Notes: generated from the sequence alone by a model not told the origin. A stretch of DNA of 64,000 nucleotides from Blastococcus sp. CT_GayMR16 (GCF_004570875.1 NZ_SPQK01000022.1:16133-80132); one strand, 5' to 3'. Counted from the stretch's first letter, positions 28,118 to 37,734 are shown. Numbers and translations are program-made.

Positions 28118-29146
28118 TCAGCCGGTGAAAGCGCCGGTCTCCGCCAGCCGCGCGGGACTGACCGTCTTCAGCGTGGCCACCGCCTTCTCCAGCGGGACGA
28201 GCTCGATCTCGGTGCCGCGCAGCGCGACCATCTGCCCGTACGCGCCTTCGTGAGCCGCGATCGTCGCGTGCAGGCCGAAGCGGGTGGCGAGGACGCGGTC
28301 GAACGACGTCGGCGTGCCACCGCGCTGCACGTGCCCGAGCACGGTGGTGCGGACCTCCTTGCCCGTCCGCCGTTCCAGTTCCTCCCCGAGCTGCTGCGCC
28401 ACGCCCGTGAACCGGCGGTGCCCGTATTCGTCGACCCCGCCGTCGCGCAATGCCATCGTGCCCGGCAGCGGGGTGGCTCCCTCGGCGACCACGCCGATCA
28501 CGTGGGAGTCGCCGCGGTCGAAGCGGGCGCTGACCAGCCGGCAGACCTCGTCGACGTCGAAGGGCTCCTCCGGCACGAGGGTGAGGTGGGCCCCGGAGGC
28601 GAGCCCGGCGTGCAGCGCGATCCAGCCCGCGTGCCGGCCCATGACCTCGACGAGCAGCACGCGCTGGTGCGACTCGGCGGTGGTGTGCAGCCGGTCGATC
28701 ATCTCGGTGGCGATACTGACCGCGGTGTCGAAGCCGAAGGTCAGGTCGGTCTCGCCGATGTCGTTGTCGATCGTCTTGGGGATGCCGACGACCGGGACGC
28801 CCGCCCGCGACAGCAGGTGCGCCGCGGTCAGGGTGCCTTCTCCGCCGATCGGGATCAGGACGTCGATGCCGTGGGCGGCCAGCACGCCCTTCATCTGCGG
28901 CAGGCCCGCATCCAGCAGTTCGGGGGCGACCCGGGCCGAGCCGAGCGTCGTCCCCCCGCGGGTGAGCAGGCCGTCGACGGCGGCGATGTCGAGGGGCGTG
29001 GTGCGGTCCTCCAGCAGACCGCGCCAGCCGTCGCGGAAGCCGATCACCTCGCTGCCGTAGTGGCTCGCGGCCGTCCGGACGACGGACCGGATGACGGCGT
29101 TCAGGCCGGGGCAGTCGCCCCCGCCGGTGAGGATCCCGATGCGCAC
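28118..29146 (-). CDS. pfkA: ATP-dependent 6-phosphofructokinase
   Basis: Enzyme of 342 residues that phosphorylates fructose-6-phosphate in glycolysis. Motifs: [13 protein letters not shown] at the nucleotide site, [10 protein letters not shown] with Gly at the position where pyrophosphate enzymes carry Asp, and PKTIDNDI. Gly at the first site favours ATP, although the Lys in PKTIDND is shared with the pyrophosphate branch; actinobacterial ATP enzymes have this mix. GTG at 29146 has GGGAG upstream. It is divergent from a GntR gene with similar upstream boxes at both starts. Confidence 0.9.
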   Translation of the reverse strand: MRIGILTGGGDCPGLNAVIRSVVRTAASHYGSEVIGFRDGWRGLLEDRTTPLDIAAVDGLLTRGGTTLGSARVAPELLDAGLPQMKGVLAAHGIDVLIPIGGEGTLTAAHLLSRAGVPVVGIPKTIDNDIGETDLTFGFDTAVSIATEMIDRLHTTAESHQRVLLVEVMGRHAGWIALHAGLASGAHLTLVPEEPFDVDEVCRLVSARFDRGDSHVIGVVAEGATPLPGTMALRDGGVDEYGHRRFTGVAQQLGEELERRTGKEVRTTVLGHVQRGGTPTSFDRVLATRFGLHATIAAHEGAYGQMVALRGTEIELVPLEKAVATLKTVSPARLAETGAFTG

Positions 29147-29178
29147 GCGCGTCTCCCAGGGTGGTCGGAGAGGCGACC

Positions 29179-29199
29179 ATACGTCATGACGTCCTGATG
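29179..29199. promoter_or_regulatory. Candidate GntR operator before pfkA
   Basis: The box reads ATACGTCATGACGTCCTGAT and contains the perfect 12-bp palindrome ACGTCATGACGT (29181-29192). It lies about 33 bases before the pfkA start. A closely similar box lies before the GntR gene. Confidence 0.55.
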
Positions 29200-29255
29200 T
29201 TTCCGGCCGTCGGCGTGTCGGCGGGAGACCGTGGATGAACGGAAGTGAACGTCTC

Positions 29256-29278
29256 ATACGACATGACGACCAGACGTC
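29256..29278. promoter_or_regulatory. Candidate GntR operator before the gntR gene
   Basis: It starts ATACGACATGACGACCAGAC and matches the first box at ATACG-CATGACG-C, with CATGACG conserved in the centre. It lies 25-47 bases before the regulator start. Confidence 0.55.
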
Positions 29279-29302
29279 TTGCGGTCCCGTACCTTTGGGT
29301 TC

Positions 29303-30043
29303 GTGGTGAGCCCCGTGTCCGGTCCGAAGTACCTGTCGGTCCGGGAGCATCTCCGGCGCCGCGTCACCGCCCTGCCGGAGCAGACCCTCCTCCCGCCCGA
29401 GCCGGTGCTCTGCGCGGAGTACGGGGTCAGCCGGATCACCCTGCGCCGCGCGGTCGACGGCCTGGTCGCCGACGGGCACCTGGTCCGGGAGCAGGGCCGC
29501 GGGACCTACGTCACCCGCCCGGCCATCCGGCACGAGTACCGCGAGAGTTTCGTGCACCGCATCGCCGGGTTCAGCTCGGTGATGAGCGAGCAGGGCGCCC
29601 AGGTGGGCACGAAGGTGCTGACCCAGCGCGTCGTCCCCGCCCCGGCCGTCGTGGCCGGCGAGCTGTCCCTGGACGGCACCGCCGACGTGGTGGAGCTCGA
29701 GCGGCTCCGCAGCGTCGACGGCGAGCCCAACCACGTCGCGCACAGCTTCCTGCCCGCGCAGATGTACCCGCGCGCCGTGGAGGAGGACTTCAGCCAGGGA
29801 TCGCTCTACGACTTCCTGCGGCGCGAGTACGACGCGGACCTCGCGCACGCCCGGATCGTCGTCGACGTCGGTACGGCGTCCCCCGAGGAGGCGGACCTGC
29901 TGCGCGTCGTGGCCGGCTCGCCGCTGCTCGTCGTCCGCACGACGGTCCGGGACAGCGCGGGGCACCCGCTGGTGCACAGCTTCAGCCGGCTGCGGCCGGA
30001 CGTCAGCCAGGTCGAGTTCGAGGTCTCGGTGGGCAACCGCTGA
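29303..30043 (+). CDS. GntR-family regulator with UTRA ligand domain
   Basis: HutC-type regulator of 246 residues. Winged helix ([20 protein letters not shown], then REQGRGTYV) followed by a UTRA domain ending [16 protein letters not shown], which binds small effectors such as sugars or amino acids. There is no ribosome site near GTG 29303. TACCTT seven bases upstream could be a -10 element, so the mRNA may be leaderless; a TTG start 24 bases upstream is possible. Adjacent divergent pfkA and shared boxes suggest sugar-linked control. Confidence 0.83.
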   Translation: MVSPVSGPKYLSVREHLRRRVTALPEQTLLPPEPVLCAEYGVSRITLRRAVDGLVADGHLVREQGRGTYVTRPAIRHEYRESFVHRIAGFSSVMSEQGAQVGTKVLTQRVVPAPAVVAGELSLDGTADVVELERLRSVDGEPNHVAHSFLPAQMYPRAVEEDFSQGSLYDFLRREYDADLAHARIVVDVGTASPEEADLLRVVAGSPLLVVRTTVRDSAGHPLVHSFSRLRPDVSQVEFEVSVGNR

Positions 30044-30522
30044 TGTCGGCCGCCACCACCTGCAGCGGCGTCTGCGAGGTCCCGCAGTCGCGGGCCGAGG
30101 TCTGGCGCGCGCTGGCGGTGCTGGAGCCCTACTGCGCCGTCTGCGACGTCTCCTACGTCATGGGGGAGGCGGCAGGTGCTCCCGGCGTCGGGACGACGTT
30201 CGTCTGCGCACCGGGCCGGCTCGACGGCGGGCCGCCCGCACCCGGTGCCCCCCAGGGCGAGATCGTCGACTGGGAGCCGACCCGGCTGGTCACCACCCGC
30301 CTCGTGCTCACGCCAGAGACGTGGACGACGCGCATCGAGCTGACCGACACCGAGGCCGACGGCACGCGGGTCACCATGACCATCACGCACGAGCCCACCG
30401 GGGGCGGCCGGGTCGTCCGCCGGCTGCAGCGCGGGGCCCTGCGCCGGCTCGTGCAGCGGACCGTCGACGCCGAGCTCGAGAAGGTGCCCGCCCACGTCGC
30501 GCAGGTGCCGAACGGCGCCTGA
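30043..30522 (+). CDS. SRPBCC (START-like) family protein
   Basis: Protein of 159 residues with the helix-grip fold pattern: [15 protein letters not shown] near the N-terminus, then [15 protein letters not shown]. Members bind hydrophobic ligands or act as cyclases. The start ATG overlaps the GntR stop (TGATG), so the two are likely co-transcribed. Ligand unknown. Confidence 0.8.
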   Translation: MSAATTCSGVCEVPQSRAEVWRALAVLEPYCAVCDVSYVMGEAAGAPGVGTTFVCAPGRLDGGPPAPGAPQGEIVDWEPTRLVTTRLVLTPETWTTRIELTDTEADGTRVTMTITHEPTGGGRVVRRLQRGALRRLVQRTVDAELEKVPAHVAQVPNGA

Positions 30523-30652
30523 ACGAACCCCGATCGGGGGAACGGCGCATCAGAACGCAGGTCGAGGGGTACTGGACCTCGTTGTGCACCGGCGTGCGCA
30601 CCCGGCGAGTGCCGGGACGGGAGCCACGCCGGACGAACGAAGGAGAACCACT

Positions 30653-30931
30653 GTGATCGTCCAGATCCTCGGCCTGATCGTGGTCGGCCTGATCATCGGC
30701 GCGCTGGCTCGGCTCATCAAGCCCGGCCGGCAGCGGCTGAGCATCCTGGCCACGCTGCTGCTCGGTGTCGTCGGCGCCATCATCGGCGGCGTCATCGGCG
30801 GCTTCTTCAACGACAAGACGAACATCTTCGAGTTGAACATCCTCGGGTTCATCATCGCCGTGGTCGCCGCTGTGCTGCTGATCGGTGTTGCCGAGAGCTT
30901 CTCCGGCAAGTCGCGCGGCGCCGTCCGCTGA
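30653..30931 (+). CDS. GlsB/YeaQ/YmgE-type membrane protein
   Basis: Small integral membrane protein of 92 residues with three helices. The family glycine motif is clear in LLGVVGAIIGGVIGGFF. It is stress-associated in many bacteria. The GTG has AAGGAGAACC upstream. GGGTAC at 30567-30572 would fit a general-stress (SigB-like) -10, but no matching -35 was found. Confidence 0.88.
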   Translation: MIVQILGLIVVGLIIGALARLIKPGRQRLSILATLLLGVVGAIIGGVIGGFFNDKTNIFELNILGFIIAVVAAVLLIGVAESFSGKSRGAVR

Positions 30932-30958
30932 TCCAACCCCCGGGGGACCGGTCGGGCC

Positions 30959-31597
30959 TCAGAGCTCGACCGAGTCCCCCGGGGCCAGCCGGCTGTAGGG
31001 CGTGGGCGTACCCGGGCCCCGCTCGCCGAGCAGCCCGCCCACCATTCCCAGACCGATGTCGTTGAGCGCGCCGTCGTGCACGGCGAACGCCTGGTCGGCG
31101 TGCACCGCGCGCACGTAGTCGATGAGCTCCGCGGTCTTGGACCACGGCGCGTGCACCGGCAGGAGCAGCGTCGCGACCGGCTCGTCCGGCACCGTCAGCG
31201 CATCGCCGGGGTGGAACACCTGGCCGCCGACGAGGAACCCGACGTTCGCGATCCGCGGGATCTCGGGGTGGATCTCGGCATGCAACTCCCCGTGGACGTG
31301 CACGTCGATGCCGGCCACCGTGACCGCGTCCCCGTGCCCCACGACGTGCACCCGGCCGCCGAGCCCCTCCAGCAGTACTGCCACCGACGTGTTCGTCCAC
31401 AGCTCGAGCGCGGGATCGGCGTCCAGGGCCGCCCGGAGCCGCTGCGGCTCGAAGTGGTCGGGATGCTCATGGGTGATCAGGACGGCGGTGGCGCCCTCGA
31501 GCGCCGACGGGTCGGTGAACGCCCCGGGATCGACCACGATCCGCTGGTCCCCGTCGCTGATCACGATGCAGGCATGGCCCTGTTTGGTCAGCTCCAT
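30959..31597 (-). CDS. MBL-fold metal-dependent hydrolase
   Basis: Protein of 212 residues with the metallo-beta-lactamase HxHxDH motif (THEHPDHF), further metal ligands in FHPGDAL, and a final His in LLLPVHAPW. It belongs to the UlaG/YcjI-like branch, whose N-terminus typically reads MxLTKxGHAC, matched here by MELTKQGHAC. That decides the ATG at 31597; a Met nine bases upstream is possible. Substrate unknown. Confidence 0.87.
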   Translation of the reverse strand: MELTKQGHACIVISDGDQRIVVDPGAFTDPSALEGATAVLITHEHPDHFEPQRLRAALDADPALELWTNTSVAVLLEGLGGRVHVVGHGDAVTVAGIDVHVHGELHAEIHPEIPRIANVGFLVGGQVFHPGDALTVPDEPVATLLLPVHAPWSKTAELIDYVRAVHADQAFAVHDGALNDIGLGMVGGLLGERGPGTPTPYSRLAPGDSVEL

Positions 31598-31715
31598 GAA
31601 CTGCATCCTGCCCCGGCTGGTCCGAACGCGCGTGCCGTCGCCTTTCTCCCCCATCGGGGGGAGGGGACCCGGCTGACCCGTCACGCACGGCCGTCGTTCT
31701 GCCGACCGTCTCCTC

Positions 31716-31934
31716 ATGATCGTGCAGACGACTGTGTATGCAGCGGCGCGCAGCCGCGCCCACGGGCCCACCGCCGAGATGTGGCACGCGGTCGAGATGC
31801 ACCGCCCGCCCGCCGAGGTCGACGGGGCGTGCGAGCTCACCCTCTGCGGCGCCCTGGCCCGGGTCTCGACCGAGCAGCGGTGGCCGGTGGCCGCCCGCGA
31901 CGTCTGCCCGGCCTGCGCCGTCCTCTCCCGCTGA
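31716..31934 (+). CDS. Small hypothetical protein with C-terminal Cys pair
   Basis: Short ORF of 72 residues with ATG start. Cys residues at LTLCG and in the terminal CPAC may bind a metal. It fits a short actinobacterial protein type that I do not recognise by name. No strong ribosome site; coding is likely but unproven. Confidence 0.45.
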   Translation: MIVQTTVYAAARSRAHGPTAEMWHAVEMHRPPAEVDGACELTLCGALARVSTEQRWPVAARDVCPACAVLSR

Positions 31935-32003
31935 CGGGAGCCCACTGACGCCCTGTCGCCGGGTGGGGAAGCTCGCCCCGACGGCAGGTGCACACCTCCC
32001 GGC

Positions 32004-32780
32004 CTACCGGCCGGTGAACTCCGGCGCCCGCTTCTCCAGGAACGCCTCGACCGCCTCGAGGTGGTCGGCGGTCTTCCCGAGCTCGGACTGCAGTCTCGCC
32101 TCGAGCGCGAGCGTGTCCTCGAGCGAGTCCGTGGCCGCGGTCGCCAGCACGGTCTTGACCGCCCGGTACGCAGCGGTCGGCCCGGCGGCCAGCCGGGCGG
32201 CGAGCGCCTGCGCCTCGCCGAGCACCTGATCGGCCGGGACGACGCGGTGCACCAGCCCCCACAGCTGCGCCGTCTCGGCGGTGAACGGGTCGGGCGTCAG
32301 AAGCAGCTGGGCCGCCCGCGACCCACCCACGCAGTGCACCAGCCGGGACGCCAGGGCCGAGTCGCTGGAGAGCCCGACGCCGGTGAAGGCGGTCGTGAAC
32401 TTGGTGCCCGCCGCCGCGACCCGCAGGTCGCCGGCGAGCGCGATGCCCAGCCCCGCACCGGCACAGGCCCCGTTGATGCCGACGACGACCGGCACCCGCA
32501 CCGCGGACAGCGCCAGGATCAGCGGGTTGTACTCCTCGACGACGACGTTCAGCGAGGTGGCCGCGTTCCCGCGCAGCGACTCCAGGTGCTCGGCGAGGTC
32601 CTGCCCCACACAGAACGCCCGTCCGGTGCCGGTGATCAGCACCGCCCGCACCGACTCGTCGGCCGCCACGGCCTGGACCTCGGCCAGCAGCTCGGTCCGC
32701 AGGGCGTGCGAGAGCCCCGGTCGCTGCAGCGTCAGCGTGGCGACCCCGCCCGCGTCGTCCCTGGTCACGGTCTCGGACAT
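32004..32780 (-). CDS. Enoyl-CoA hydratase/isomerase family protein
   Basis: Crotonase-fold protein of 258 residues. The oxyanion-hole motif is NGACAGAGLGIALAGDLRVA. Ser sits in the second catalytic segment (TAFTGVGLSSDSALA), where hydratases usually carry Glu, so it is closer to PaaG-type isomerases. The ATG at 32780 begins MSETVTRDD; an upstream Met at 32831 lacks family support. It is probably co-transcribed with the adjacent CoA ligase (70-base gap). Confidence 0.86.
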   Translation of the reverse strand: MSETVTRDDAGGVATLTLQRPGLSHALRTELLAEVQAVAADESVRAVLITGTGRAFCVGQDLAEHLESLRGNAATSLNVVVEEYNPLILALSAVRVPVVVGINGACAGAGLGIALAGDLRVAAAGTKFTTAFTGVGLSSDSALASRLVHCVGGSRAAQLLLTPDPFTAETAQLWGLVHRVVPADQVLGEAQALAARLAAGPTAAYRAVKTVLATAATDSLEDTLALEARLQSELGKTADHLEAVEAFLEKRAPEFTGR

Positions 32781-32850
32781 CGTCGTCCCGCCTCTCGCAC
32801 GGTTCCGGGGAACCCCCGCCTCGGCCGCCACCTTCGCAGACCGGCCGCGC

Positions 32851-34512
32851 TCAGCCGCCGGGGGGCTGGTCGCGGAGCTCCCGGCGGAGGATCTTGCCGG
32901 TGACCGTCTTCGGCAGCTCGTCGATGAGCTCGATCTGCCTCGGGTACTTGTAGGCGGCCATGCGCTCCTTGCAGTGCGCGATGAGTTCCTCGGCCGTGGC
33001 GTCCGCGCCGGCCTTGAGGCTGACGAACGCCTTCACGGTCTCGCCGCGCTTCTCGTCCGGGACGCCGACGACGGCGGACTCGCGCACCGCCGGGTGCTCC
33101 GCCAGGACGTCCTCGACCTCCCGCGGCCAGACCTTGTATCCCGAGGCGTTGATCATGTCCTTCTTGCGGTCGACGATGAACACCCAGCCCTCGGGGTTCA
33201 TGAAGCCGACGTCGCCGCTCCTGAGCGCCCCGCCGGGCAGGTTGGCGGCCGTCTCCTCCGGCTTGCCCCAGTAGCCGGCCACCACCTGCGGCCCGTCGGC
33301 GACGATCTCGCCGACCTCGCCCAGGGGCAGGTCCTGCCCGTCGTCGTCCTGGATGTGGACGACGGTGTTCGGGGCCGGCACCCCGACCGAGAGCGCCCCT
33401 GACGTGGGGTCGACCGGTGACGGGGAGCCGAACGGCGTCGCCGTCATCGGCGAGGTGGTCTCGGTCAGGCCGTAGGCGTTGTGCACCTGGATGCCCGTGG
33501 CCTCCAGGAACGCCTTCTCGGCGGTCGGGGAGATCGCCGCGCCCCCGGAGTAGACGGAGGTGAAGGAGGAGAAGTGGTCCTTGGTGAACCCCGGCGCGCC
33601 GAGCATGGCGTTGAGCGCCGTGATCGCCCCGATGGTGAACGTCGGCCGGTGCTCGAGGAGTGCGTCGAGGACGACCTGCGGCTCGAACCGGTAGGCGAGG
33701 ACCAGTGGCGCCGGGACGAGCAGGCTCACCGCGACGTGCCCGATGAGCCCGGTGATGTGGAACAGCGGGGCGACGCCGAAGATCGCGCCGTCCCGTCCCG
33801 CGTGCGTCCAGTCCCGGTAGACCTGCGCGGTGAAGACCACGTTCCGGTGGGTGTTCATCGCGCCCTTGGGCACCCCCGTCGTCCCCGACGTGTAGGTCAG
33901 GAACGCGACGTCGCCCGACGCCAGCTCGACCGGCGGCGGCACCTGCCCGCGGTGCTCGCCGATGAACTCGCTGAGGTCCGTCGTCCCCTCGTGGCGCTGC
34001 CGGGTGGTCCCGGCGAAGAGCCGCTCGTCGTTGCGGGTCTGGAACTCCAGCTCGCTGGTGGTGAGGACCAGGCGGACGTCGGTGTCCGGCACGACCTCCC
34101 GTGCGACCTCGTCGTACAGCGCCTCCAGGGAGACCAGCACCGTGGCGCCGGAGTCCTTGAGCAGGTACGACAGCTCGCGCTTCCGGCTCATGGGGTTGAT
34201 CGAGACCATGACGCCGCCGGCCTTCCAGGTCGCCACCATCGCGATGACGAACTGGGGCACGTTCTGGAGGTAGACGGCGAGCCGGTCGCCGGGGGAGAAG
34301 CCGTTCGCGAGGAGCCCCGCGGCCAGCCCGTCACTGAGCTCGTCGAGCTCCCGCCGCGAGATGTTCCCGTCGAAGTAGGTCAGGGCGGTGCCGTCGGGAT
34401 CCCGCTCCACCCCGGCGCGGAACATGTCCAGCGCGTTGTCGAACTCGATGTCGTAGTCGACCGGCTGGTCGCCGTAGAGAGCCAGCCACGGCCGGTCGGT
34501 ATAGGTGCTCAT
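32851..34512 (-). CDS. AMP-forming acyl-CoA synthetase (fatty-acid or aromatic acid type)
   Basis: ANL-superfamily enzyme of 553 residues activating a carboxylic acid with ATP and CoA. The AMP motif is LTYTSGTTGVPKGAM, followed by NAYGLTETTSP, and the C-terminal domain has KDMINASGYKVWPREVED and KTVTGKILRRELR. The ATG at 34512 begins MSTYTDRP. It lies eight bases downstream of the cyclase gene. Substrate choice cannot be read from sequence. Confidence 0.92.
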   Translation of the reverse strand: MSTYTDRPWLALYGDQPVDYDIEFDNALDMFRAGVERDPDGTALTYFDGNISRRELDELSDGLAAGLLANGFSPGDRLAVYLQNVPQFVIAMVATWKAGGVMVSINPMSRKRELSYLLKDSGATVLVSLEALYDEVAREVVPDTDVRLVLTTSELEFQTRNDERLFAGTTRQRHEGTTDLSEFIGEHRGQVPPPVELASGDVAFLTYTSGTTGVPKGAMNTHRNVVFTAQVYRDWTHAGRDGAIFGVAPLFHITGLIGHVAVSLLVPAPLVLAYRFEPQVVLDALLEHRPTFTIGAITALNAMLGAPGFTKDHFSSFTSVYSGGAAISPTAEKAFLEATGIQVHNAYGLTETTSPMTATPFGSPSPVDPTSGALSVGVPAPNTVVHIQDDDGQDLPLGEVGEIVADGPQVVAGYWGKPEETAANLPGGALRSGDVGFMNPEGWVFIVDRKKDMINASGYKVWPREVEDVLAEHPAVRESAVVGVPDEKRGETVKAFVSLKAGADATAEELIAHCKERMAAYKYPRQIELIDELPKTVTGKILRRELRDQPPGG

Positions 34513-34520
34513 GGCGGTCC

Positions 34521-35477
34521 CTACTTGATGACGACCGGGTTGACCGGCGTCCCCGCCGCCTTGGCGACCTTCAGCGGCGCGGCGACGTAGAGGAACGCGT
34601 ACCGGCCGTCGTCGGCGCAGTCGGCTGCCAGTGCCTCCAGGTCGGCGATCTCGGTCAGGGCGACCCCGAGGTTGCGCATCAGGGCGCTGTGCAGCACGAG
34701 AGCGACGCCGTTGTTGGGGTCGGTGGTCACCTCGTTGGCGATGGTGTCGGTGACCAGGTTGGGGATCTCCATGTCCTGGAACCACTGCACGAGTTCGGGG
34801 CTGTAGACCAGGCCGGGCTCGTTGAAGCCCTCGTAGAAGGCCTCGCCCTGCTCGTGGAACAGCGTCAGGAAGTTCGTCCGGACGACGAGGATGTCCCGCT
34901 TCTGGATCTCGACGCCCTGGGCCTGCGCACAGGCGAGCAGGTCCTCGTGCGTGAACGTCTCGCCCTTGTCGAGCGTGTTCTTCCCGCGGAAGCGGGCCAT
35001 GTCGAGCAGCACGGCCCGGCCGACGACGCCGCGCTGGGCGATCGGCTCGACGCTCGCCTTCTGCAGGCCGCCGATCGTGGTGCGCGCGTCGTAGCCGTTC
35101 CAGATCTTGCCGTCGTACCAGAGGTGGCCCAGGGCGTCGTACTGCGTCGAGCCCTGCAGGTAGGCGTCGATCTTGTCGTCGGCGTAGTGCAGACCACCGG
35201 GATAGGCCGGGCCCTTCCCGCCCTCGTCCCAGTCGGACTCGTCGAGCACCTGGATGCGCTCCGCGGGCGTGCGTCCCGGCCAGACGGGATCGCCCTTCGG
35301 GTCGCCGATGAGCCGCTGCAGCGTGAACACCTTGCCCTCGCTCACCAGTCGGACCGCGGCCAGCACCTGCTCCGGGCCCAGATAGTTGAGGGCGCCGACC
35401 TCGTCGTCGTCGCCCCACTTCCCCCAGTTGCTGGGGGCGTCGGCGAGCAGTTCGGTCAGGGCGGGGGCGTCGGCCAT
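34521..35477 (-). CDS. Cyclase family protein (kynurenine formamidase-like)
   Basis: Protein of 318 residues of the PF04199 cyclase type, often in aromatic catabolism. The metal motif, normally HxGTHxDxxxH, appears as QGSTQYDALGHLW: the first two His are Gln, as in some actinobacterial relatives. The N-terminus reads NWGKWGDDDEVGALNYL. It probably belongs with the following CoA ligase and enoyl-CoA hydratase as one catabolic unit; substrate unknown. Confidence 0.82.
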   Translation of the reverse strand: MADAPALTELLADAPSNWGKWGDDDEVGALNYLGPEQVLAAVRLVSEGKVFTLQRLIGDPKGDPVWPGRTPAERIQVLDESDWDEGGKGPAYPGGLHYADDKIDAYLQGSTQYDALGHLWYDGKIWNGYDARTTIGGLQKASVEPIAQRGVVGRAVLLDMARFRGKNTLDKGETFTHEDLLACAQAQGVEIQKRDILVVRTNFLTLFHEQGEAFYEGFNEPGLVYSPELVQWFQDMEIPNLVTDTIANEVTTDPNNGVALVLHSALMRNLGVALTEIADLEALAADCADDGRYAFLYVAAPLKVAKAAGTPVNPVVIK

Positions 35478-35646
35478 GGCGGCCTCCTACGGTCTCGGCG
35501 GTGAGCACGGTGGATGTGGCCACCGTCACAGGTGAGGGACCGGGACCGCAACTGCGGCGGGGTCGTGGCAGTTGGCCGCTGCAACCACGGTGCAACCTCC
35601 GGCACGGACGGTCGCGGGGAGCCTGTCGCCGCGCCGGATCGCGGGG

Positions 35647-35665
35647 TTAAGGTAAGCCTCCCCTA
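35647..35665 (+). promoter_or_regulatory. Possible IdeR/DmdR iron box before efeU
   Basis: TTAAGGTAAGCCTCCCCTA matches the mycobacterial iron-box consensus at 11 of 19 positions, strongest in the left half (AGGTAAGC). It lies about 45 bases before the efeU start, where an iron-dependent repressor would act. Confidence 0.45.
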
Positions 35666-35710
35666 CGTCGTCCGACCGGGGGCGTCTCCGTCACCGCAGA
35701 TCGGGTCTCC

Positions 35711-36604
35711 ATGGGTCAGGCATTTCTCGCGAGCTTCCTCATCGGGCTGCGTGAGGGCCTCGAGGTCGTGCTGGTCGTCAGCATCCTCATCGCCTACCTG
35801 GTGAAGTCCGGCCGGCGCCGTGAGCTCGTCCCGCTGTGGGCCGGGGTCGCGGCCGCCGTCTCGCTGTCGGTGCTCTTCGGCGCCCTGCTGACCTACACCG
35901 AGACGACGCTGCTCGCCGACACGCAGTCGCGCGAGCTGTTCGAGGCGATCACCTCCGTGGTCGCCGTCGTGCTCGTGACCTGGATGATCTTCTGGATGCG
36001 CCGGACGGCGCGCCGGTTGAAGGGCGAGCTGCACGGCAAGCTCGAGTCCGCGATCGGGGTGGGCGCCCTCGCCATCGCCGGCATCGCCTTCGTCGCGGTC
36101 ATCCGGGAAGGCCTGGAGACGACGCTGCTCTTCTACGCCGCCGCCCAGGGCGCCACCTCCACCGTGACCCCGCTGCTGGCCATCTCGGCCGGGATCGCAA
36201 CCTCCGTGCTGATCGGTTTCGGCCTCTACGCGGGTGCGATCCGGGTCAACCTGTCGAAGTTCTTCACGGTCAGCGGTGTCCTGCTGGTCTTCGTGGCGGC
36301 CGGGATCTTCAAGTACGGCATCCACGACTTCCAGGAGGCCGGCGTCCTGCCCGGCCTGAACGACATCGCGTTCGACATCACCGGCGTCCTGGATCCCAGC
36401 AGCTGGTACGGCGCGGCCATCTCCGGGATGTTCAACATCACCGGCGCACCGACCGTGCTGGAGACGATCGCCTACCTGGCCTATCTCGTCCCGGTGCTGA
36501 CCGTCTTCCTCTGGCCGTCCCGTCGGCCCGCCACTCCGCCCCGGACCGGTTCGGTCGCGGGCGCCCCCCCGAAGTCGGAGAACTCCCAGTATGTCCCTGC
36601 GTGA
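35711..36604 (+). CDS. efeU: Ferrous iron permease EfeU (FTR1 family)
   Basis: Integral membrane permease of 297 residues with seven predicted helices. Both REGLE motifs needed for iron transport are present (LREGLEVVL near the N-terminus and IREGLETTL near residue 137). It receives iron from the EfeO/EfeB pair encoded next; the three form the efeUOB operon. Its 3' end overlaps efeO by 14 bases. Confidence 0.94.
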   Translation: MGQAFLASFLIGLREGLEVVLVVSILIAYLVKSGRRRELVPLWAGVAAAVSLSVLFGALLTYTETTLLADTQSRELFEAITSVVAVVLVTWMIFWMRRTARRLKGELHGKLESAIGVGALAIAGIAFVAVIREGLETTLLFYAAAQGATSTVTPLLAISAGIATSVLIGFGLYAGAIRVNLSKFFTVSGVLLVFVAAGIFKYGIHDFQEAGVLPGLNDIAFDITGVLDPSSWYGAAISGMFNITGAPTVLETIAYLAYLVPVLTVFLWPSRRPATPPRTGSVAGAPPKSENSQYVPA

Positions 36605-37724
36605 CCGCCGTCCCCTCCTGCTCATCACGGTCGCGCTCGCCGGGCTGACCACCGCCGCCTGCGCATCGAGCGACGAGAGCGGCGGCGACGCCGACACCGT
36701 CACCGTCGCGGCCACCGACGACGCCTGTGACGTCGGTGCCACCGAGCTGCCCGCCGGCACGCACCGGTTCGAGGTGGCCAACACCGGCAGCAAGGTCACC
36801 GAGTTCCACGTCTACGCCGAGGGCGACCGGGTCATGGCGGAGGTCGAGAACATCGCCCCCGGCCTCAGTCGCGAGCTGCTGGCCGAGCTCCCGGCCGGCG
36901 ACTACGAGGCGGTCTGCAAGCCCGGCATGGTCGGTGACGGGATCCGCCAGGCGCTGACCGTCACCGGGGAGGCGGCCGAGCTCTCCGAGGACGAGTCCCT
37001 GGCGCAGGCCGGCACCGACTACCAGCGCTACGTGCAGAGCCAGACCGGCGCGCTGCTGGAGCAGACGACCGCGTTCGTCGCCGCCGTCGAGGCCGGCGAC
37101 ATCGAGGGCGCCAAGGCGCTCTTCCCCGTCGCCCGCACCTACTGGGAGCGCATCGAGCCGGTCGCCGAGAGCTTCGGCGACCTCGACCCGCTGATCGACG
37201 GCCGCGAGGGCGACCAGGAGGAAGGCCAGGACTTCACCGGTTTCCACCGCATCGAGAAGGCGCTCTGGGAGACCGGCGACGTCAGCGACATGGGCTTCTA
37301 CGCCGACGACCTCCTCTCGAACGTCGAGGAGATCGTCTCCCGGTCGAACGAGGTCACCCTCGACCCGCTCCAGCTCGCCAACGGGGCCAAGGCGCTCCTG
37401 GACGAGATCGCGACCGGCAAGATCACCGGCGAGGAGGACCGCTACTCGCACACCGACCTGTGGGACTTCGCCGGGAACCTCGAGGGTTCGCAGGCCGCCG
37501 TCCAGGCGCTCCGGCCCTACCTGGAGGAGAACGACCCCGAGCTCGTCACGGAGATCGACGAGCGGTTCGCCGCGACCGAGGCCGAGCTCGAGACGCACCG
37601 TTCCGGCGACGGCTGGCTGTTCTACGACCAGCTGGACCAGACCGACCTGCGCGGCCTCAGCGACAGCATCACCGCACTGACCGAATCGGTCAGCAAGGTC
37701 GCGGCGGTCGTCGCGGGTCGATGA
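36591..37724 (+). CDS. efeO: Iron-uptake lipoprotein EfeO
   Basis: Exported lipoprotein of 377 residues. The signal peptide ends in a lipobox (TTAAC, lipidated Cys24). An N-terminal cupredoxin-like domain (about 35-125) precedes an imelysin-like M75 domain with the HxxE metal motif in FHRIEKALWE. It binds iron at the outer face and passes it to EfeU. Both domains are full length. Confidence 0.93.
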   Translation: MSLRDRRPLLLITVALAGLTTAACASSDESGGDADTVTVAATDDACDVGATELPAGTHRFEVANTGSKVTEFHVYAEGDRVMAEVENIAPGLSRELLAELPAGDYEAVCKPGMVGDGIRQALTVTGEAAELSEDESLAQAGTDYQRYVQSQTGALLEQTTAFVAAVEAGDIEGAKALFPVARTYWERIEPVAESFGDLDPLIDGREGDQEEGQDFTGFHRIEKALWETGDVSDMGFYADDLLSNVEEIVSRSNEVTLDPLQLANGAKALLDEIATGKITGEEDRYSHTDLWDFAGNLEGSQAAVQALRPYLEENDPELVTEIDERFAATEAELETHRSGDGWLFYDQLDQTDLRGLSDSITALTESVSKVAAVVAGR

Positions 37725-37734
37725 GCCGGATCCG

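Noticed and set aside
28118..29146. Pyrophosphate-dependent phosphofructokinase
   Set aside because: The GGEG motif has Gly where pyrophosphate-dependent enzymes carry Asp, despite the PKTIDND sequence shared with them.
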